Origin: Pseudoduganella lutea
GTDB lineage: Bacteria; Pseudomonadota; Gammaproteobacteria; Burkholderiales; Burkholderiaceae_D
Direction of reading: 5' to 3'
NCBI RefSeq assembly: GCF_004209755.1
Contig: NZ_CP035913.1
Span: 1,426,001-1,490,000 of the forward strand
DNA length: 64,000 nt
The notes beneath the pieces are model-generated. The model worked only from the letters and a program-made list of their open reading frames with translations, searched no databases and was not told the origin of the DNA. Shown here piece by piece: positions 8,528-17,762 of this stretch; within the stretch, counting starts at the first letter, position 1; each line of letters opens with the position of its first letter. Both the position numbers and the translations under genes were made by a program.

Positions 8528-9475
8528 TCAGGTGCCGCGCTTGCCCTTCATCCGCTCGGCTTCCTTCTCGGCAGCTTTCGCGGCGACGGCTTCGGCCTTG
8601 ATGCGCTCCTGCTCGGCGAAGACGGCCAGCGCGGCGGCGCGGGTCTCGGGCGTTTCCAGCGAGATGCGGCCCAGCGCACCGCTGCGGTAATCCTGCAGCA
8701 GCATGTGCGACGCCTTTTCGTAGTCCCAGTCGCCGCCGCGGATGCGGAAGCCGCGCCGTTGCGCGATGCCTTCGACGACGGCGATGGCATCCATGCCCTC
8801 CAGCTTGAAGCCATAGCGGGCGGCGAGCAGTTGCGGGTAGCGCGCGAGCAGCTCGGCGGCCAGCCATTCGGCCACTTCTTCCTCGATCAGCGCGTTGGCG
8901 CCGATCGCGTGACTGGCGGCCAGCGCCAGGCCGTCGCTCGGCATTTCGATCTTCGGCCACAACAGGCCCGGTGTGTCGATGATGGCCGTGTTCATGTCGA
9001 GGTAGATCTTCTGCTGTGTCTTCGTCACCGCCGGTTCATCGCCCACCTTGGCCACGCGGCGCTTGAGCAGCGCGTTCATCAGCGTGGACTTGCCCACGTT
9101 GGGAATGCCCATGATCATCATGCGCAGCGGCTTGGTCGGCACGCCGCGGTGCGGCGCCAGCGCGCGCGCCTTGTCGATCACTTTCGCCACGTCCGACGGT
9201 TTCTTCGTCGTCATTGCATACGCGGTTACCGTCGCATCCTGCTCGAAATGGCGGATCCAGGCGTTGGTCGCGTCGGGATCGGCCAGGTCGATCTTGTTGA
9301 GCACCTTCAGGCATGGCTTCGAACGGAACTTGCGCAGCTCCTCGACCAGCGGATTGGTGCTGGCTTGCGGCAGGCGGGCATCGACGACTTCGATGACGAC
9401 GTCGACGTCCGCCATCTGCTCGGCCGCCTTCTTCTTGGCGGCGTTCATGTGCCCGGGGAACCATTGGATGGCCAT
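8528..9475 (-). CDS. ylqF: Ribosome biogenesis GTPase YlqF/RbgA
   Basis: A circularly permuted GTPase that helps late assembly of the 50S subunit. G motifs occur in permuted order: NKID (G4) at residues 60-63, GIPNVGKS (G1) at 123-130 and DTPG (G3) at 167-170. The 315-residue length fits the family. The N-terminus IQWFPGHMNAAKKK is the family hallmark and fixes the start at 9475, whereas the open frame extends further upstream. A basic, Ala-rich helix forms the C-terminus. It is divergent from a small exported protein gene. Confidence 0.93.
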   Translation of the reverse strand: MAIQWFPGHMNAAKKKAAEQMADVDVVIEVVDARLPQASTNPLVEELRKFRSKPCLKVLNKIDLADPDATNAWIRHFEQDATVTAYAMTTKKPSDVAKVIDKARALAPHRGVPTKPLRMMIMGIPNVGKSTLMNALLKRRVAKVGDEPAVTKTQQKIYLDMNTAIIDTPGLLWPKIEMPSDGLALAASHAIGANALIEEEVAEWLAAELLARYPQLLAARYGFKLEGMDAIAVVEGIAQRRGFRIRGGDWDYEKASHMLLQDYRSGALGRISLETPETRAAALAVFAEQERIKAEAVAAKAAEKEAERMKGKRGT

Positions 9476-9569
9476 GCTGTTACCTTCTGAATGTCTGGAA
9501 CAATCCGCTATTTTACCGGCACCGGCGCTGCTGTTACCATTTGCGTTTTGCCCGGATGTCGGCTCTTCC

Positions 9570-10256
9570 ATGAAATTCCCGCTCTTCTTCCTTGCCTTCG
9601 TGGTGCTTTCGGCAACGGCGCAGCCCGTCGTCGAAGTCAGCAACGTGCGCGACCCGGAACTGAAAGCCTATGCGACGATGGTCAAGGGCCTGGACGCGTT
9701 CGACGCCGCGCGCGCCCATGCGCCGCAGGCGGCGCTGCGTTTCCTGCTGCGCCCCGCCGGCCAGGAGGAGAGCCTGACCGGCGCGGAACTGAAGATCGTC
9801 GGCGAAGCGGTGAACGTGCCAGTGCGGCTCGAGGCCGACGGCGGCTTCACGTTGCCGCGCAACGACGCGGCACTGCGCGAAGGTGCGGCGCTCGTGCTGA
9901 ACAAGAAGAAAAATACGGTGCGCTGGCGCCCCGACGTGCGCAGCCCCGGCGTGCCGGCCGATGCGCGGCGGCTGGGCGACCTGCGCGCGCAGTGCGCGGT
10001 GCAGTGGGCGATCGAACAGGAAGACCTGGCCCCGCCGGCGCGCGCCGCGCTGTCGGCCGGTGGCGGCCCCTGCCGCGCGATGACGATGCACATGGGCTTC
10101 GACGCGCCGGCACCGTTGCGGGCGGCATGGCTGCGCGATGGCGCCCGCCGCGAACAGATTCCCGTCAACCGCCATTACCGCCGTGTGTTCAACCCACCGC
10201 TGGCGGACCGCTCATGGAGCGACGACACGCTGGTCGAATTCGCGTACGCCCGCTGA
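9570..10256 (+). CDS. Exported protein of unknown function (228 aa)
   Basis: The protein begins MKFPLFFLAFVVLSATAQP, a typical signal peptide. The mature part has a mixed alpha/beta look with two Cys (CAVQW, GGPCRAM) and a segment VRLEADGGFTLPRNDAALREGA typical of secreted domains of unknown function. The start at 9570 is supported by the signal peptide; a longer frame antisense to ylqF is a shadow. It is followed 6 nt later by a nucleotidyltransferase gene. No function can be assigned. Confidence 0.7.
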   Translation: MKFPLFFLAFVVLSATAQPVVEVSNVRDPELKAYATMVKGLDAFDAARAHAPQAALRFLLRPAGQEESLTGAELKIVGEAVNVPVRLEADGGFTLPRNDAALREGAALVLNKKKNTVRWRPDVRSPGVPADARRLGDLRAQCAVQWAIEQEDLAPPARAALSAGGGPCRAMTMHMGFDAPAPLRAAWLRDGARREQIPVNRHYRRVFNPPLADRSWSDDTLVEFAYAR

Positions 10257-10262
10257 CGCCGC

Positions 10263-10835
10263 ATGAGCGCTGCCGAGGCGCGGTGCCGCGCGATCATCCG
10301 CGCCTGCCCCTGGCTGATGGAAGCCCTGGCAACCGTGCGCTCGGCATTGCCGCTGCCTGCGTGCATCGGCGCCGGCGCGATCCGCTCGGCAGTGTGGGAT
10401 GCGCTGCATGGCTTGCCGCCCGAAGCGCCCGCCACCGATATCGACGTCGTGTATTTTGACGCGGGCGATCCCGGCAGCGCTCGCGATGGCATTCTGCAAG
10501 CGACGCTGCGCCAGCGTGCACCGCAATTCAACTGGGAAGTGACGAACCAGGCCGGTGTGCACCTCTGGTACGAACAGGCATTTGGACGGGTAATTGCCGC
10601 CCATGACTCACTGGAGGCAGCCATCGCGACATGGCCGGAGACCGCCACCGCGATCGCCGCGCGCCTGGCATCGAACGGTGCGATCGAGTTCGTTGCGCCG
10701 CTGGGCTTCGACGATCTGATGGACATGGTCGTCCGCTGGAATCCGGCGCTGGCCACCCGCGAGCAATACCTGCAGAGAATCACGGCCAGGGACTTCCGGC
10801 GCCGCTGGCCCAAGGTCCGCGTACTGCGGCCCTGA
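10263..10835 (+). CDS. Nucleotidyltransferase family protein (COG3575-like)
   Basis: A 190-residue protein with an NTP-transferase fold signature: IGAGAIRSAVWDALHG near residues 35-50 and the metal-binding DIDVVYFD at 59-66. The C-terminal region GFDDLMDMVVRWNP followed by YLQRITARDFRRRWPKV is characteristic of a conserved bacterial family of stand-alone nucleotidyltransferases of unknown substrate. It sits 6 nt after the exported protein gene and is convergent with the histone-deacetylase-like gene. Confidence 0.8.
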   Translation: MSAAEARCRAIIRACPWLMEALATVRSALPLPACIGAGAIRSAVWDALHGLPPEAPATDIDVVYFDAGDPGSARDGILQATLRQRAPQFNWEVTNQAGVHLWYEQAFGRVIAAHDSLEAAIATWPETATAIAARLASNGAIEFVAPLGFDDLMDMVVRWNPALATREQYLQRITARDFRRRWPKVRVLRP

Positions 10836-10840
10836 ACCGC

Positions 10841-11767
10841 TCAGATCTCGGCCAGCGCCTTCACGTGGGCGACGACGCTGCGGCCCAGCGCCGACAGGTT
10901 GTAGCCGCCCTCCAGGCAACTGACTATGCGGCCGTTGGCATGCAGCTTCGCCACCTCCATCATCTGCTGCGTCAGCCACGCGTAGTCGGCCTCGACCAGG
11001 CCCATGCCGGCAAGATCGTCCTCGCGGTGCGCGTCGAAGCCGGCCGAGATGAAGAGCATCTGCGGCTTGAACGCATGCAGCGCCGGCAGCCACTGGTCTA
11101 GCACCAGCTGGCGCACCACGTCGCCCCTGGTGCCGGCCGGTACCGGCACGTTGACCCGGTTCGGCGTGACCGGCAGCGGGTCCGTGTACGGATACAGCGG
11201 ATGCTGGAAGAAGCTGGCCATCAGCACGCGCGGCTCGTTCCGGAATGCCTCTTCCGTGCCGTTGCCGTGGTGGACGTCGAAATCGATGATCGCCACCCGT
11301 TCCAGGCCGCGCGCATCGAGCGCGTGGCGTGCCGCGATGGCCACGTTGTTGAACAGGCAAAAACCCATCGGCACCGATGGACGCGCATGGTGGCCGGGCG
11401 GGCGCACCGCGCAGAACGCGTTGTCGATCTCGCCATCGATGACGGCATCGGTCGCTGCCACCGCCGCGCCGGCGGCACGCAGCGCGGCCTGGTAGCTGTG
11501 GCGGTTCATCGACGTGTCGCCGTCGATCGGGTAATAGTCGTCGCCTTCGTGCGGCTGGCTCTGCACGATGGCGATGGCGTTCGGCGTGTGGTTGCGCGCG
11601 ATCGCTTCCAGCCCGGCAAGCGGCGCCTCGCGGTGGTCCAGCAGGTCGTCGATGTGGGCGCTGATCAGCTGGTCCGCGATGGCTTGCAGCCGCGCGGGGC
11701 ATTCGGGATGCCATTCGCCCATTTCATGGCGCTGGCAATCGGGGTGGCTGTAGATGGCGGTGGTCAC
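10841..11767 (-). CDS. Histone deacetylase family protein (acetoin-utilisation type)
   Basis: A 308-residue zinc-dependent amidohydrolase. Active-site motifs are present: RPPGHH at residues 122-127, DFDVHHGNGT around 162-171 and the later metal ligand in SAGFDAHREDD. The conserved end CLEGGYNLSALGRS is also seen. Bacterial members remove acetyl groups from polyamines or proteins; which applies here is unknown. It ends 5 nt from the convergent nucleotidyltransferase gene. Confidence 0.92.
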   Translation of the reverse strand: MTTAIYSHPDCQRHEMGEWHPECPARLQAIADQLISAHIDDLLDHREAPLAGLEAIARNHTPNAIAIVQSQPHEGDDYYPIDGDTSMNRHSYQAALRAAGAAVAATDAVIDGEIDNAFCAVRPPGHHARPSVPMGFCLFNNVAIAARHALDARGLERVAIIDFDVHHGNGTEEAFRNEPRVLMASFFQHPLYPYTDPLPVTPNRVNVPVPAGTRGDVVRQLVLDQWLPALHAFKPQMLFISAGFDAHREDDLAGMGLVEADYAWLTQQMMEVAKLHANGRIVSCLEGGYNLSALGRSVVAHVKALAEI

Positions 11768-11873
11768 GGGTCTGGCAGCTTCCTATCCTGCAGGTTTCTT
11801 CACTGCATCATTCTTACGCATCGTAATTCATGCAGGGTAGAATGGCCTGCATCAAGGGCAACTATAACAGACC

Positions 11874-12794
11874 ATGTATACGAATTTGCATGCCGTCGCG
11901 CGCCAGGTGGGCAGCGTCATCGTTGGCAAGGACCTGCAGATCCGGCAATCGCTGGCGTGCCTGCTGGCCGGCGGTCACCTGCTGCTGGAAGACGTGCCGG
12001 GCGTTGGGAAGACCACGCTGTCGCATGCGCTGGCACTGTCGCTCGGCCTGCAGTTCAACCGCGTGCAATTCACCAGCGACCTGTTGCCGGCCGACGTGGC
12101 CGGCATTTCCGTCTACGAGCGCGAAAAGAATGGTTTCGCCTTCCACCCGGGCCCCATCTTCACGCAGGTGCTGCTGGCCGACGAAATCAACCGCGCCACA
12201 CCGAAGACGCAATCGGGCCTGCTGGAAGCGATGGAGGAGCGCCAGGTCACGGCCGACGGCGTCACGCGCGCGCTGCCCGAACCCTTCTTCGTGATCGCCA
12301 CGCAGAACCCCACCCACCAGATCGGCACCTTCCCGCTGCCGGAATCGCAGCTGGACCGCTTTCTCATGTGCATCACGCTGGGCTATCCCGACCCGGCCGC
12401 CGAGCGCGCGCTGCTGATGGGCGAAGACCGCCGCAGCATGCTCAAGTCGCTCGGGGCGGCGATGACGCCGGCCGAACTGGCCGCAGCGCAGCGGGGCCTG
12501 CGCGCGATCCACACGTCGGCCGCGCTGATCGACTACGTGCATGCGCTGGTGCTCGCTTCGCGCAGCAATGGCTCGTTTGCCGAAGGCCTGAGCCCGCGGG
12601 CCGCCCTGGCGCTGGTGCAGGCCGCGCGCGCGTGGGCGGCGCTGGAAGGCCGCGACCACGTGGTGCCCGAAGACGTGCAGGCGGTGCTGGTGCCCGTGTG
12701 CGCGCACCGGCTGCGGCCCATGAAGTCGAGCCAGGGCGTGGCGCTGGCCAGCCGCGAACTGGTGCTCCAGTTGCAGAAGTCGGTACCGGTCTAG
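11874..12794 (+). CDS. MoxR-type AAA+ ATPase
   Basis: A 306-residue AAA+ protein of the MoxR subfamily. Walker A (VPGVGKTT) is at residues 41-48, Walker B in VLLADEINRA follows, sensor 1 is in IATQNPTHQIGTFPLPESQLDRF, and the lid domain has HTSAALIDYVHAL. MoxR proteins are thought to act as chaperones for metal or membrane complexes. It is followed 2 nt later by a DUF58 gene and then a transglutaminase, the standard trio. Confidence 0.93.
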   Translation: MYTNLHAVARQVGSVIVGKDLQIRQSLACLLAGGHLLLEDVPGVGKTTLSHALALSLGLQFNRVQFTSDLLPADVAGISVYEREKNGFAFHPGPIFTQVLLADEINRATPKTQSGLLEAMEERQVTADGVTRALPEPFFVIATQNPTHQIGTFPLPESQLDRFLMCITLGYPDPAAERALLMGEDRRSMLKSLGAAMTPAELAAAQRGLRAIHTSAALIDYVHALVLASRSNGSFAEGLSPRAALALVQAARAWAALEGRDHVVPEDVQAVLVPVCAHRLRPMKSSQGVALASRELVLQLQKSVPV

Positions 12795-12796
12795 CG

Positions 12797-13780
12797 ATGC
12801 TGGAAGCGTTCTGGCGCCGCGTGTTCCGCTTCGAGCGCCGCAAGGCGCGCGATGGCGACGTGGTGTTGACGCTGCGCCGCGTGTACATCCTGCCGGCCCG
12901 CGCCGGACTCGCGTTCACCGTGCTGCTCGTGCTGATGCTGATCGGCGCCACCAACTACACGCTGGGCCTGGGTTTCGCCCTGACCTTTCTCGCCGCCGCG
13001 TGCGCGGTGGCCGACATGGTGCTCACCGTGAAGAACCTGGCCGGCCTGCGCCTGGCCGGCGGCCGCGTCGCGCCGGTCTTCGCCGGCGATACCGCGCAGT
13101 TCGGCATCCATCTGCATAACGCCGGCAATACGGACCGCTACGCGATCCGCCTTCGCTTCGGCACCGTGGGCGAGGGCCCCCCGGAACACGCGGCTGACGT
13201 GCCGGCGCGCGGCAGCGCCACCGTGGTACTCGCCATTGCGGCGCCCGAGCGGGGCTGGCTGCGCGCACCGCGCGTCCACCTGGAAACGCGCTTTCCGCTC
13301 GGCCTGTTCCGTGCATGGAGCTGGTGGCAGCCGGACCTGCGCGTGCTGGTCTATCCGCACCCGGAAACGCCGGCCCAGCCACTGCCCATGCGTGGCGCGG
13401 CCAGAGAGGAAGGTCACGGCGAAGTCGGCCTGGACAATTTCGCCGGCATCCGCAGCTACCAGCCGGGGGACCCGCTGCGCCACCTGGCGTGGCGGCAGAT
13501 CGCCCGCCTGGCGCCGGAAGATGGCGGCCAGCTCGTCACCAAGCATTTCGAGGGCGGCGCCGTGGCCGAACTGGCGCTCGATTTCGCCCAACTGCCGCCG
13601 CACATGGACGTGGAAGCAAGGCTGGCGCGCATGACACGCTGGGTGCTGGATGCGGAGCAGCGCGCGCTGCCCTACTCGTTCCGCCTTGGTCACCATCGCT
13701 ACGCCGCCGGCCTGGGCGATGCGCACCGGGCCGCCTGCCTGCAGGCACTGGCTTTGTACGGCCGGGAGCCGCTGCCATGA
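12797..13780 (+). CDS. DUF58 domain protein
   Basis: A 327-residue protein with two N-terminal membrane helices (about residues 33-75), a beta-rich middle, and the DUF58 signature NFAGIRSYQPGDPLRHLAWRQ near residues 215-235. It probably folds in a von Willebrand factor A-like manner and works with the MoxR ATPase upstream. The start at 12797 follows the MoxR stop by 2 nt, and its stop overlaps the next start by 4 nt. Confidence 0.9.
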   Translation: MLEAFWRRVFRFERRKARDGDVVLTLRRVYILPARAGLAFTVLLVLMLIGATNYTLGLGFALTFLAAACAVADMVLTVKNLAGLRLAGGRVAPVFAGDTAQFGIHLHNAGNTDRYAIRLRFGTVGEGPPEHAADVPARGSATVVLAIAAPERGWLRAPRVHLETRFPLGLFRAWSWWQPDLRVLVYPHPETPAQPLPMRGAAREEGHGEVGLDNFAGIRSYQPGDPLRHLAWRQIARLAPEDGGQLVTKHFEGGAVAELALDFAQLPPHMDVEARLARMTRWVLDAEQRALPYSFRLGHHRYAAGLGDAHRAACLQALALYGREPLP

Positions 13781-15753
13781 AAGCGCTCGCGCCCCTCACG
13801 CGCGACAAGCAGGACACGCTGCTGCTCGTCGCCGCGGCGCTGCTGGTGCTCGCGCCGCACTTCATGCACCTGCCATGGTGGATCACCGGCACCGTGTGCG
13901 TCACGCTGTTGTGGCGCGTGCTGCTCACGCTGCGCGGCCGGCGCCTGCCGCCGGTCTGGCTGCTGTTGCCGGTCGCGCTGATTGCCATGGGCGGCGTGTT
14001 CCAGTCGTATGGCACGCTGCTGGGCCGCGATCCCGGCGTGGCGATGCTGACGCTGCTGCTGGTGTTCAAGCTGCTCGAGATGCATGCGAAGCGCGACCTG
14101 TACGTGGTGCTGTTCCTCAGCTTCTTCCTGATGCTGACGAGTTTCTTTTATTCGCAGGGCATCCTGACCGGGCTGGCGATGGCCGCCACCCTCGTTGCGC
14201 TGCTGACCGTGCAGATCACCTACCAGTACACGGGCAGCGTGCCCACGCTGGGGCGGCGCCTGCGGCTCGCCGCGAAGATGTTTGCACTGGCCGCGCCGCT
14301 GGCCGCCGCGCTGTTCGTGCTGTTCCCCCGTTTCGAAGGACCGCTGTGGGGCATGCCGGGTGACGCGCAGGGCCCGCGCAGCGGCATCTCCGACACGATG
14401 GCGCCCGGTACGATGACGAACCTGGCCCTGTCGGAAGAGTTGGCGTTCCGCGTGCGCTTCGATGGCGCGCCGCCGGCGCAGAACCGGCTGTACTGGCGCG
14501 GCGTGGTGCTCAGCCACTACGATGGCCGCACGTGGACCCGTATCGGCGGCCGCCTGTACCGCCGCGACGGCGATGCGATGACGCTGCGCGTGAACGGCAC
14601 GCCGGCACCCTATGAAGTGACGCTGGAACCGAGCGAACGCCGCTGGCTGTTCACGCTGGAGCTGACGCCACCGGCGCTCGAGGTGCCGGGTGAGCGGGTC
14701 GGCGAATCCGACGAACTGGAAAGCTTCACCGTGCGCCCGATCCACCGGCGCGTGCGCTACCGGGCCGCCGCTTACGCCGACTACGCGGTGCAGCCGGAAC
14801 TCGATCCGGCCCTCACCGGCAAGTGGTTGCAACTGCCGGCCGGCTTCAATCCCAAGACGCGCGAACTGGCCCGCACCCTGCGCGGCGATGGTGCCAGCGT
14901 CGACACCGCACGCGTGGTTGCGGAAACCCTGCTGCTGCTGCGTATGAAGGGCTTCGTCTACACGCTGCAGCCGCCGCTGCTGGGGCGCGATGCCATCGAT
15001 GAATTCCTGTTCGTCACCCGGCAGGGCTTTTGCGAGCACTATGCCGGCGCATTCGTGTTCCTGATGCGGGCGGCCGGCATTCCCGCCCGGGTGGTGACGG
15101 GCTACCAGGGCGGCGAACTCAACCCGGTGGACGGCTACATGACCGTGCGGCAGTCCGATGCGCATGCATGGGCCGAAGTCTGGATCAAGGGCCATGGCTG
15201 GCTGCGCGTCGATCCGACGGCCGCCGTGGCGCCGGACCGGGTGCGCCTCGGCCTTGGCGGCGCGCTGCCGCGCGAGGCGCCGTACGGGATTACCGCTTTT
15301 CGGGGAGACAAGGATTCGTGGCTTGCGCGCCTCCGTTTCCACGTAAATGCGGGAAATAATGCCTGGAATCAATGGATACTGGATTACAATCCGGAACGAC
15401 AGCGGAATTTCCTTGCGGAACTGTCGGCCCGGGCTGCCGACCGCCAGACCCTTGCCGCGCTGGCCATCTTGCTGGCGCTGGCCTGGCTGTGGCGCCTGCT
15501 TCGTGCGCGGCGCCGGCGCGATCCCGTGCAGACTGCGTGGGAACGGTTCGAGCTGTTGCTGGCCCGCCATGGCATCCGGCGGGCACCGGACGAAGGGCCG
15601 CACAGCCTGGCCCCCGGGTGGCGGCGCTGGCGCTGGCGGACGAAAAAAAGGCCGCGATGGCCGAATTCCTGCAACTGTACGCGGCGCTGCGTTACCGCGC
15701 GCTCGATGACGATGAACGACACCGGTCGGTCCGCCGTCTGGTCAAACTGCTGA
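13777..15753 (+). CDS. DUF3488/transglutaminase-like membrane protein, 3' end frameshifted
   Basis: The protein has an N-terminal block of about six membrane helices (DUF3488) and a papain-like transglutaminase core. The triad is visible: Cys in RQGFCEHYAGAF, His in SDAHAWAEVW and Asp in RVDPTAAV. A late helix (LAALAILLALAWLW) follows. After HSLAP, near 15612, the frame turns into a Trp/Arg-rich non-family sequence ending at 15753. The +1 alternative frame instead reads RVAALALADEKKAAMAEFLQ and ends at 15767, in the usual ATGA overlap with mltB. A missing base in the C run near 15610 would explain this. Confidence 0.85.
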   Translation: MKALAPLTRDKQDTLLLVAAALLVLAPHFMHLPWWITGTVCVTLLWRVLLTLRGRRLPPVWLLLPVALIAMGGVFQSYGTLLGRDPGVAMLTLLLVFKLLEMHAKRDLYVVLFLSFFLMLTSFFYSQGILTGLAMAATLVALLTVQITYQYTGSVPTLGRRLRLAAKMFALAAPLAAALFVLFPRFEGPLWGMPGDAQGPRSGISDTMAPGTMTNLALSEELAFRVRFDGAPPAQNRLYWRGVVLSHYDGRTWTRIGGRLYRRDGDAMTLRVNGTPAPYEVTLEPSERRWLFTLELTPPALEVPGERVGESDELESFTVRPIHRRVRYRAAAYADYAVQPELDPALTGKWLQLPAGFNPKTRELARTLRGDGASVDTARVVAETLLLLRMKGFVYTLQPPLLGRDAIDEFLFVTRQGFCEHYAGAFVFLMRAAGIPARVVTGYQGGELNPVDGYMTVRQSDAHAWAEVWIKGHGWLRVDPTAAVAPDRVRLGLGGALPREAPYGITAFRGDKDSWLARLRFHVNAGNNAWNQWILDYNPERQRNFLAELSARAADRQTLAALAILLALAWLWRLLRARRRRDPVQTAWERFELLLARHGIRRAPDEGPHSLAPGWRRWRWRTKKRPRWPNSCNCTRRCVTARSMTMNDTGRSAVWSNC

Positions 15754-15763
15754 GCTTGTCACG

Positions 15764-16918
15764 ATGAAATTCAAGACCCTGGTCTCCCTGCTGCTGGCGG
15801 CAACCGTTGCCGCCACAAGTCTCCTGCCCGCACCATTGCTGGCCGCACCAAGCGACACCACGCAAGCCGCCAAGGCGAAAAAAGCCAAGGCCGCACGCAA
15901 GGCAAAGAAAAAACCCGTCAAGAAGGCTGTGCCGGCGCCGGCCAGCGACTACTACACGGGGGAATTCGTCAATTTCGGCCAGTGGAAGGAAGTACAGGCC
16001 TTCATGGACGAGATGGTCGCGAAGCATGGCTTCACGCGCCCGGAACTGGAAGCGCTGCTGGGCAACGTGCGCTACCTGGATTCGGTGGTACAGCTGGTGA
16101 AGCCCGCACCACCGGGCAAGCCGAAGAACTGGACCGTGTACAGCAGCCGGTTCATCGAACCGATCCGCATTGCCGCCGGCGTGCGCTTCTGGAACGAACA
16201 TGCCGACACGCTGGCGCGCGCCGAGGCGCTGTATGGCGTGCCGGCCGAGATCCTGGCCGGCGTGATCGGCGTGGAAACCATCTACGGTCGCGACACGGGG
16301 CGCTTCCGTGTCGTCGACACACTGACGACGCTGGCCTTCGCCTACCCGCTGGCGCCGAACCGCGACGCCAGGATGGCGTTCTTCCGCGGCGAACTCGAAG
16401 CCACGCTGCTGTATGCGCGGCAGACCGGTATCGATCCGCTGTCGCTGCAGGGCTCGTTCGCGGGCGCTGTGGGCCTGCCCCAGTTCATGCCCAGCAACAT
16501 CCTGAAATACGCGGTCGATTTCGACGGCGACGGCCATGTCGACCTGCGCAATTCCCCCGCCGATGCTATCGGCAGCGTGGCATCGTTCCTGGTCGGCCAC
16601 GGCTGGAAGCGCGACCAGCCGGGGCCGATCGTGTTCCCGGCCACCGTGTCGCCGGCACGCGAGTGGGAGCGTTTTGCCGATGGCAGCCTGGAGGCGAAAT
16701 TTTCGCCGGAAGACTTGACAGGGGCCGGTGTCGTCCCGACATCGACCTTACCGCCCGGCATGCTCTATGGCTTGGTGGATTTGCAAAACGGTTCAGAGCC
16801 AACACAATACTGGGTGGCGTCGAATAATTTCTACACGATCACGCAGTACAACCGCAGCTATTTCTATGCGATGTCCGTGGTGGAACTGGGCCGCGCCGTG
16901 AGCCTCGCCCGCCCTTGA
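15764..16918 (+). CDS. mltB: Lytic murein transglycosylase B
   Basis: A 384-residue exported enzyme that cleaves peptidoglycan glycan strands to 1,6-anhydro ends. There is a signal peptide in residues 1-28, then a Lys/Ala-rich linker (KAKKAKAARKAKKK) and the MltB domain. The catalytic Glu171 is in GVIGVETIYGRDTG, with downstream motifs GSFAGAVGLPQFMPS and DFDGDGHVDL. The start overlaps the restored stop of the transglutaminase gene. There is no lipobox cysteine after the signal, so it may be a soluble MltB-type (SltB) enzyme. Confidence 0.92.
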   Translation: MKFKTLVSLLLAATVAATSLLPAPLLAAPSDTTQAAKAKKAKAARKAKKKPVKKAVPAPASDYYTGEFVNFGQWKEVQAFMDEMVAKHGFTRPELEALLGNVRYLDSVVQLVKPAPPGKPKNWTVYSSRFIEPIRIAAGVRFWNEHADTLARAEALYGVPAEILAGVIGVETIYGRDTGRFRVVDTLTTLAFAYPLAPNRDARMAFFRGELEATLLYARQTGIDPLSLQGSFAGAVGLPQFMPSNILKYAVDFDGDGHVDLRNSPADAIGSVASFLVGHGWKRDQPGPIVFPATVSPAREWERFADGSLEAKFSPEDLTGAGVVPTSTLPPGMLYGLVDLQNGSEPTQYWVASNNFYTITQYNRSYFYAMSVVELGRAVSLARP

Positions 16919-17340
16919 CGGGCCGTTGCATGGTGTAAAGATGGGTAATTCGGCTTGATGAGCTGGTTGCCCGAATGTAACGTATTACGAATATGCCTGC
17001 ATTCACTGTTGCTTTGGTAGCAGCATTGATGATAAGTTTTATATTATGCTTAAAATTGTACGATTGACAAAGCCCCGCTCGCTGATTGGCTTTTAACTAT
17101 CACACGAACTACGGTAGAATTCTCACCAATTGTTGCAATGCGACAACGGCGTCATCAAACAGTAATATTTTTTTATTGCTCTTGAGTATTAGATTGCCGG
17201 ATGTTGTACAATTGTGTATATATTATGAAACTTGTTATCCCGGAATCGTGTGTCGATCGTTCCTCCGCGAAGAAGAACTTAGCATGAACTCCGAGTGATT
17301 CACTTTGCAGGACAAACTTTACAGAAGGAACAGACGCATC
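16919..17340. other. AT-rich intergenic region upstream of the small HTH gene
   Basis: About 420 nt with clearly lower GC than its surroundings and no convincing gene. It contains an imperfect inverted repeat TTGTTGC-AAT-GCGACAA at about 17130-17147 and A/T tracts such as TGTGTATATATTATG near 17214. It probably carries the promoter and control sites for the HTH protein gene. No mltB terminator was recognised. Confidence 0.45.
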
Positions 17341-17697
17341 ATGACAAACCAAGTCGGCATTGATATGAACAACGATTCGGACGGCGATGATCTGCTGCAG
17401 TACAACCCGAACCGTCTGCTGGACACGCTGATCGAAAACCTGCGCCTGAAAAACGACGCTGCGTTGTCCCGCGCACTCGAGGTCGCACCGCCGGTCATCA
17501 GCAAAATCCGTCACCACCGCCTGCCGGTCGGTGCTTCCCTGCTGATCCGCATGCACGAGGTGAGCGATCTGTCGATCCGCGACCTGCGTTACCTGATGGG
17601 CGACCGCCGCAACAAGTTCCGCATCAGCGACAAGCAGTTCAAGCCGAAAGAAGGCGAAACGCCGGCGGCAAACAACTCGAACAACGGCAATAGCTGA
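17341..17697 (+). CDS. Small Cro/CI-type helix-turn-helix protein
   Basis: A 118-residue protein. Residues about 38-90 (NDAALSRALEVAPPVISKIR, then LLIRMHEVSDLSIRDLRYLMG) look like a single XRE/CI-like DNA-binding domain. The N-terminus is acidic and the C-terminal 25 residues are polar and low complexity (KPKEGETPAANNSNNGNS). The start at 17341 has AAGGAA about 10 nt upstream; a longer frame from 17305 lacks a good site. It has a long AT-rich leader and its own strong terminator, so it is a monocistronic regulator. Its targets are unknown. Confidence 0.75.
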   Translation: MTNQVGIDMNNDSDGDDLLQYNPNRLLDTLIENLRLKNDAALSRALEVAPPVISKIRHHRLPVGASLLIRMHEVSDLSIRDLRYLMGDRRNKFRISDKQFKPKEGETPAANNSNNGNS

Positions 17698-17701
17698 TTG
17701 T

Positions 17702-17729
17702 AAAAAAGCCGGGGCAACCCGGCTTTTTT
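17702..17729. terminator. Bidirectional intrinsic terminator
   Basis: A perfect 12-bp stem AAAAAAGCCGGG with loop GCAA and its complement ending in six T. It is placed between the HTH gene and the convergent cysM gene, so it can serve both. Confidence 0.9.
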
Positions 17730-17762
17730 CATGGGCCGGCGCGATGCCGGCCATGTTGGCCG

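Noticed and set aside
9476..9643. Extended N-terminus of YlqF
   Set aside because: Family members begin at MxIQWFPGHM; the extension would run through the divergent promoter region.
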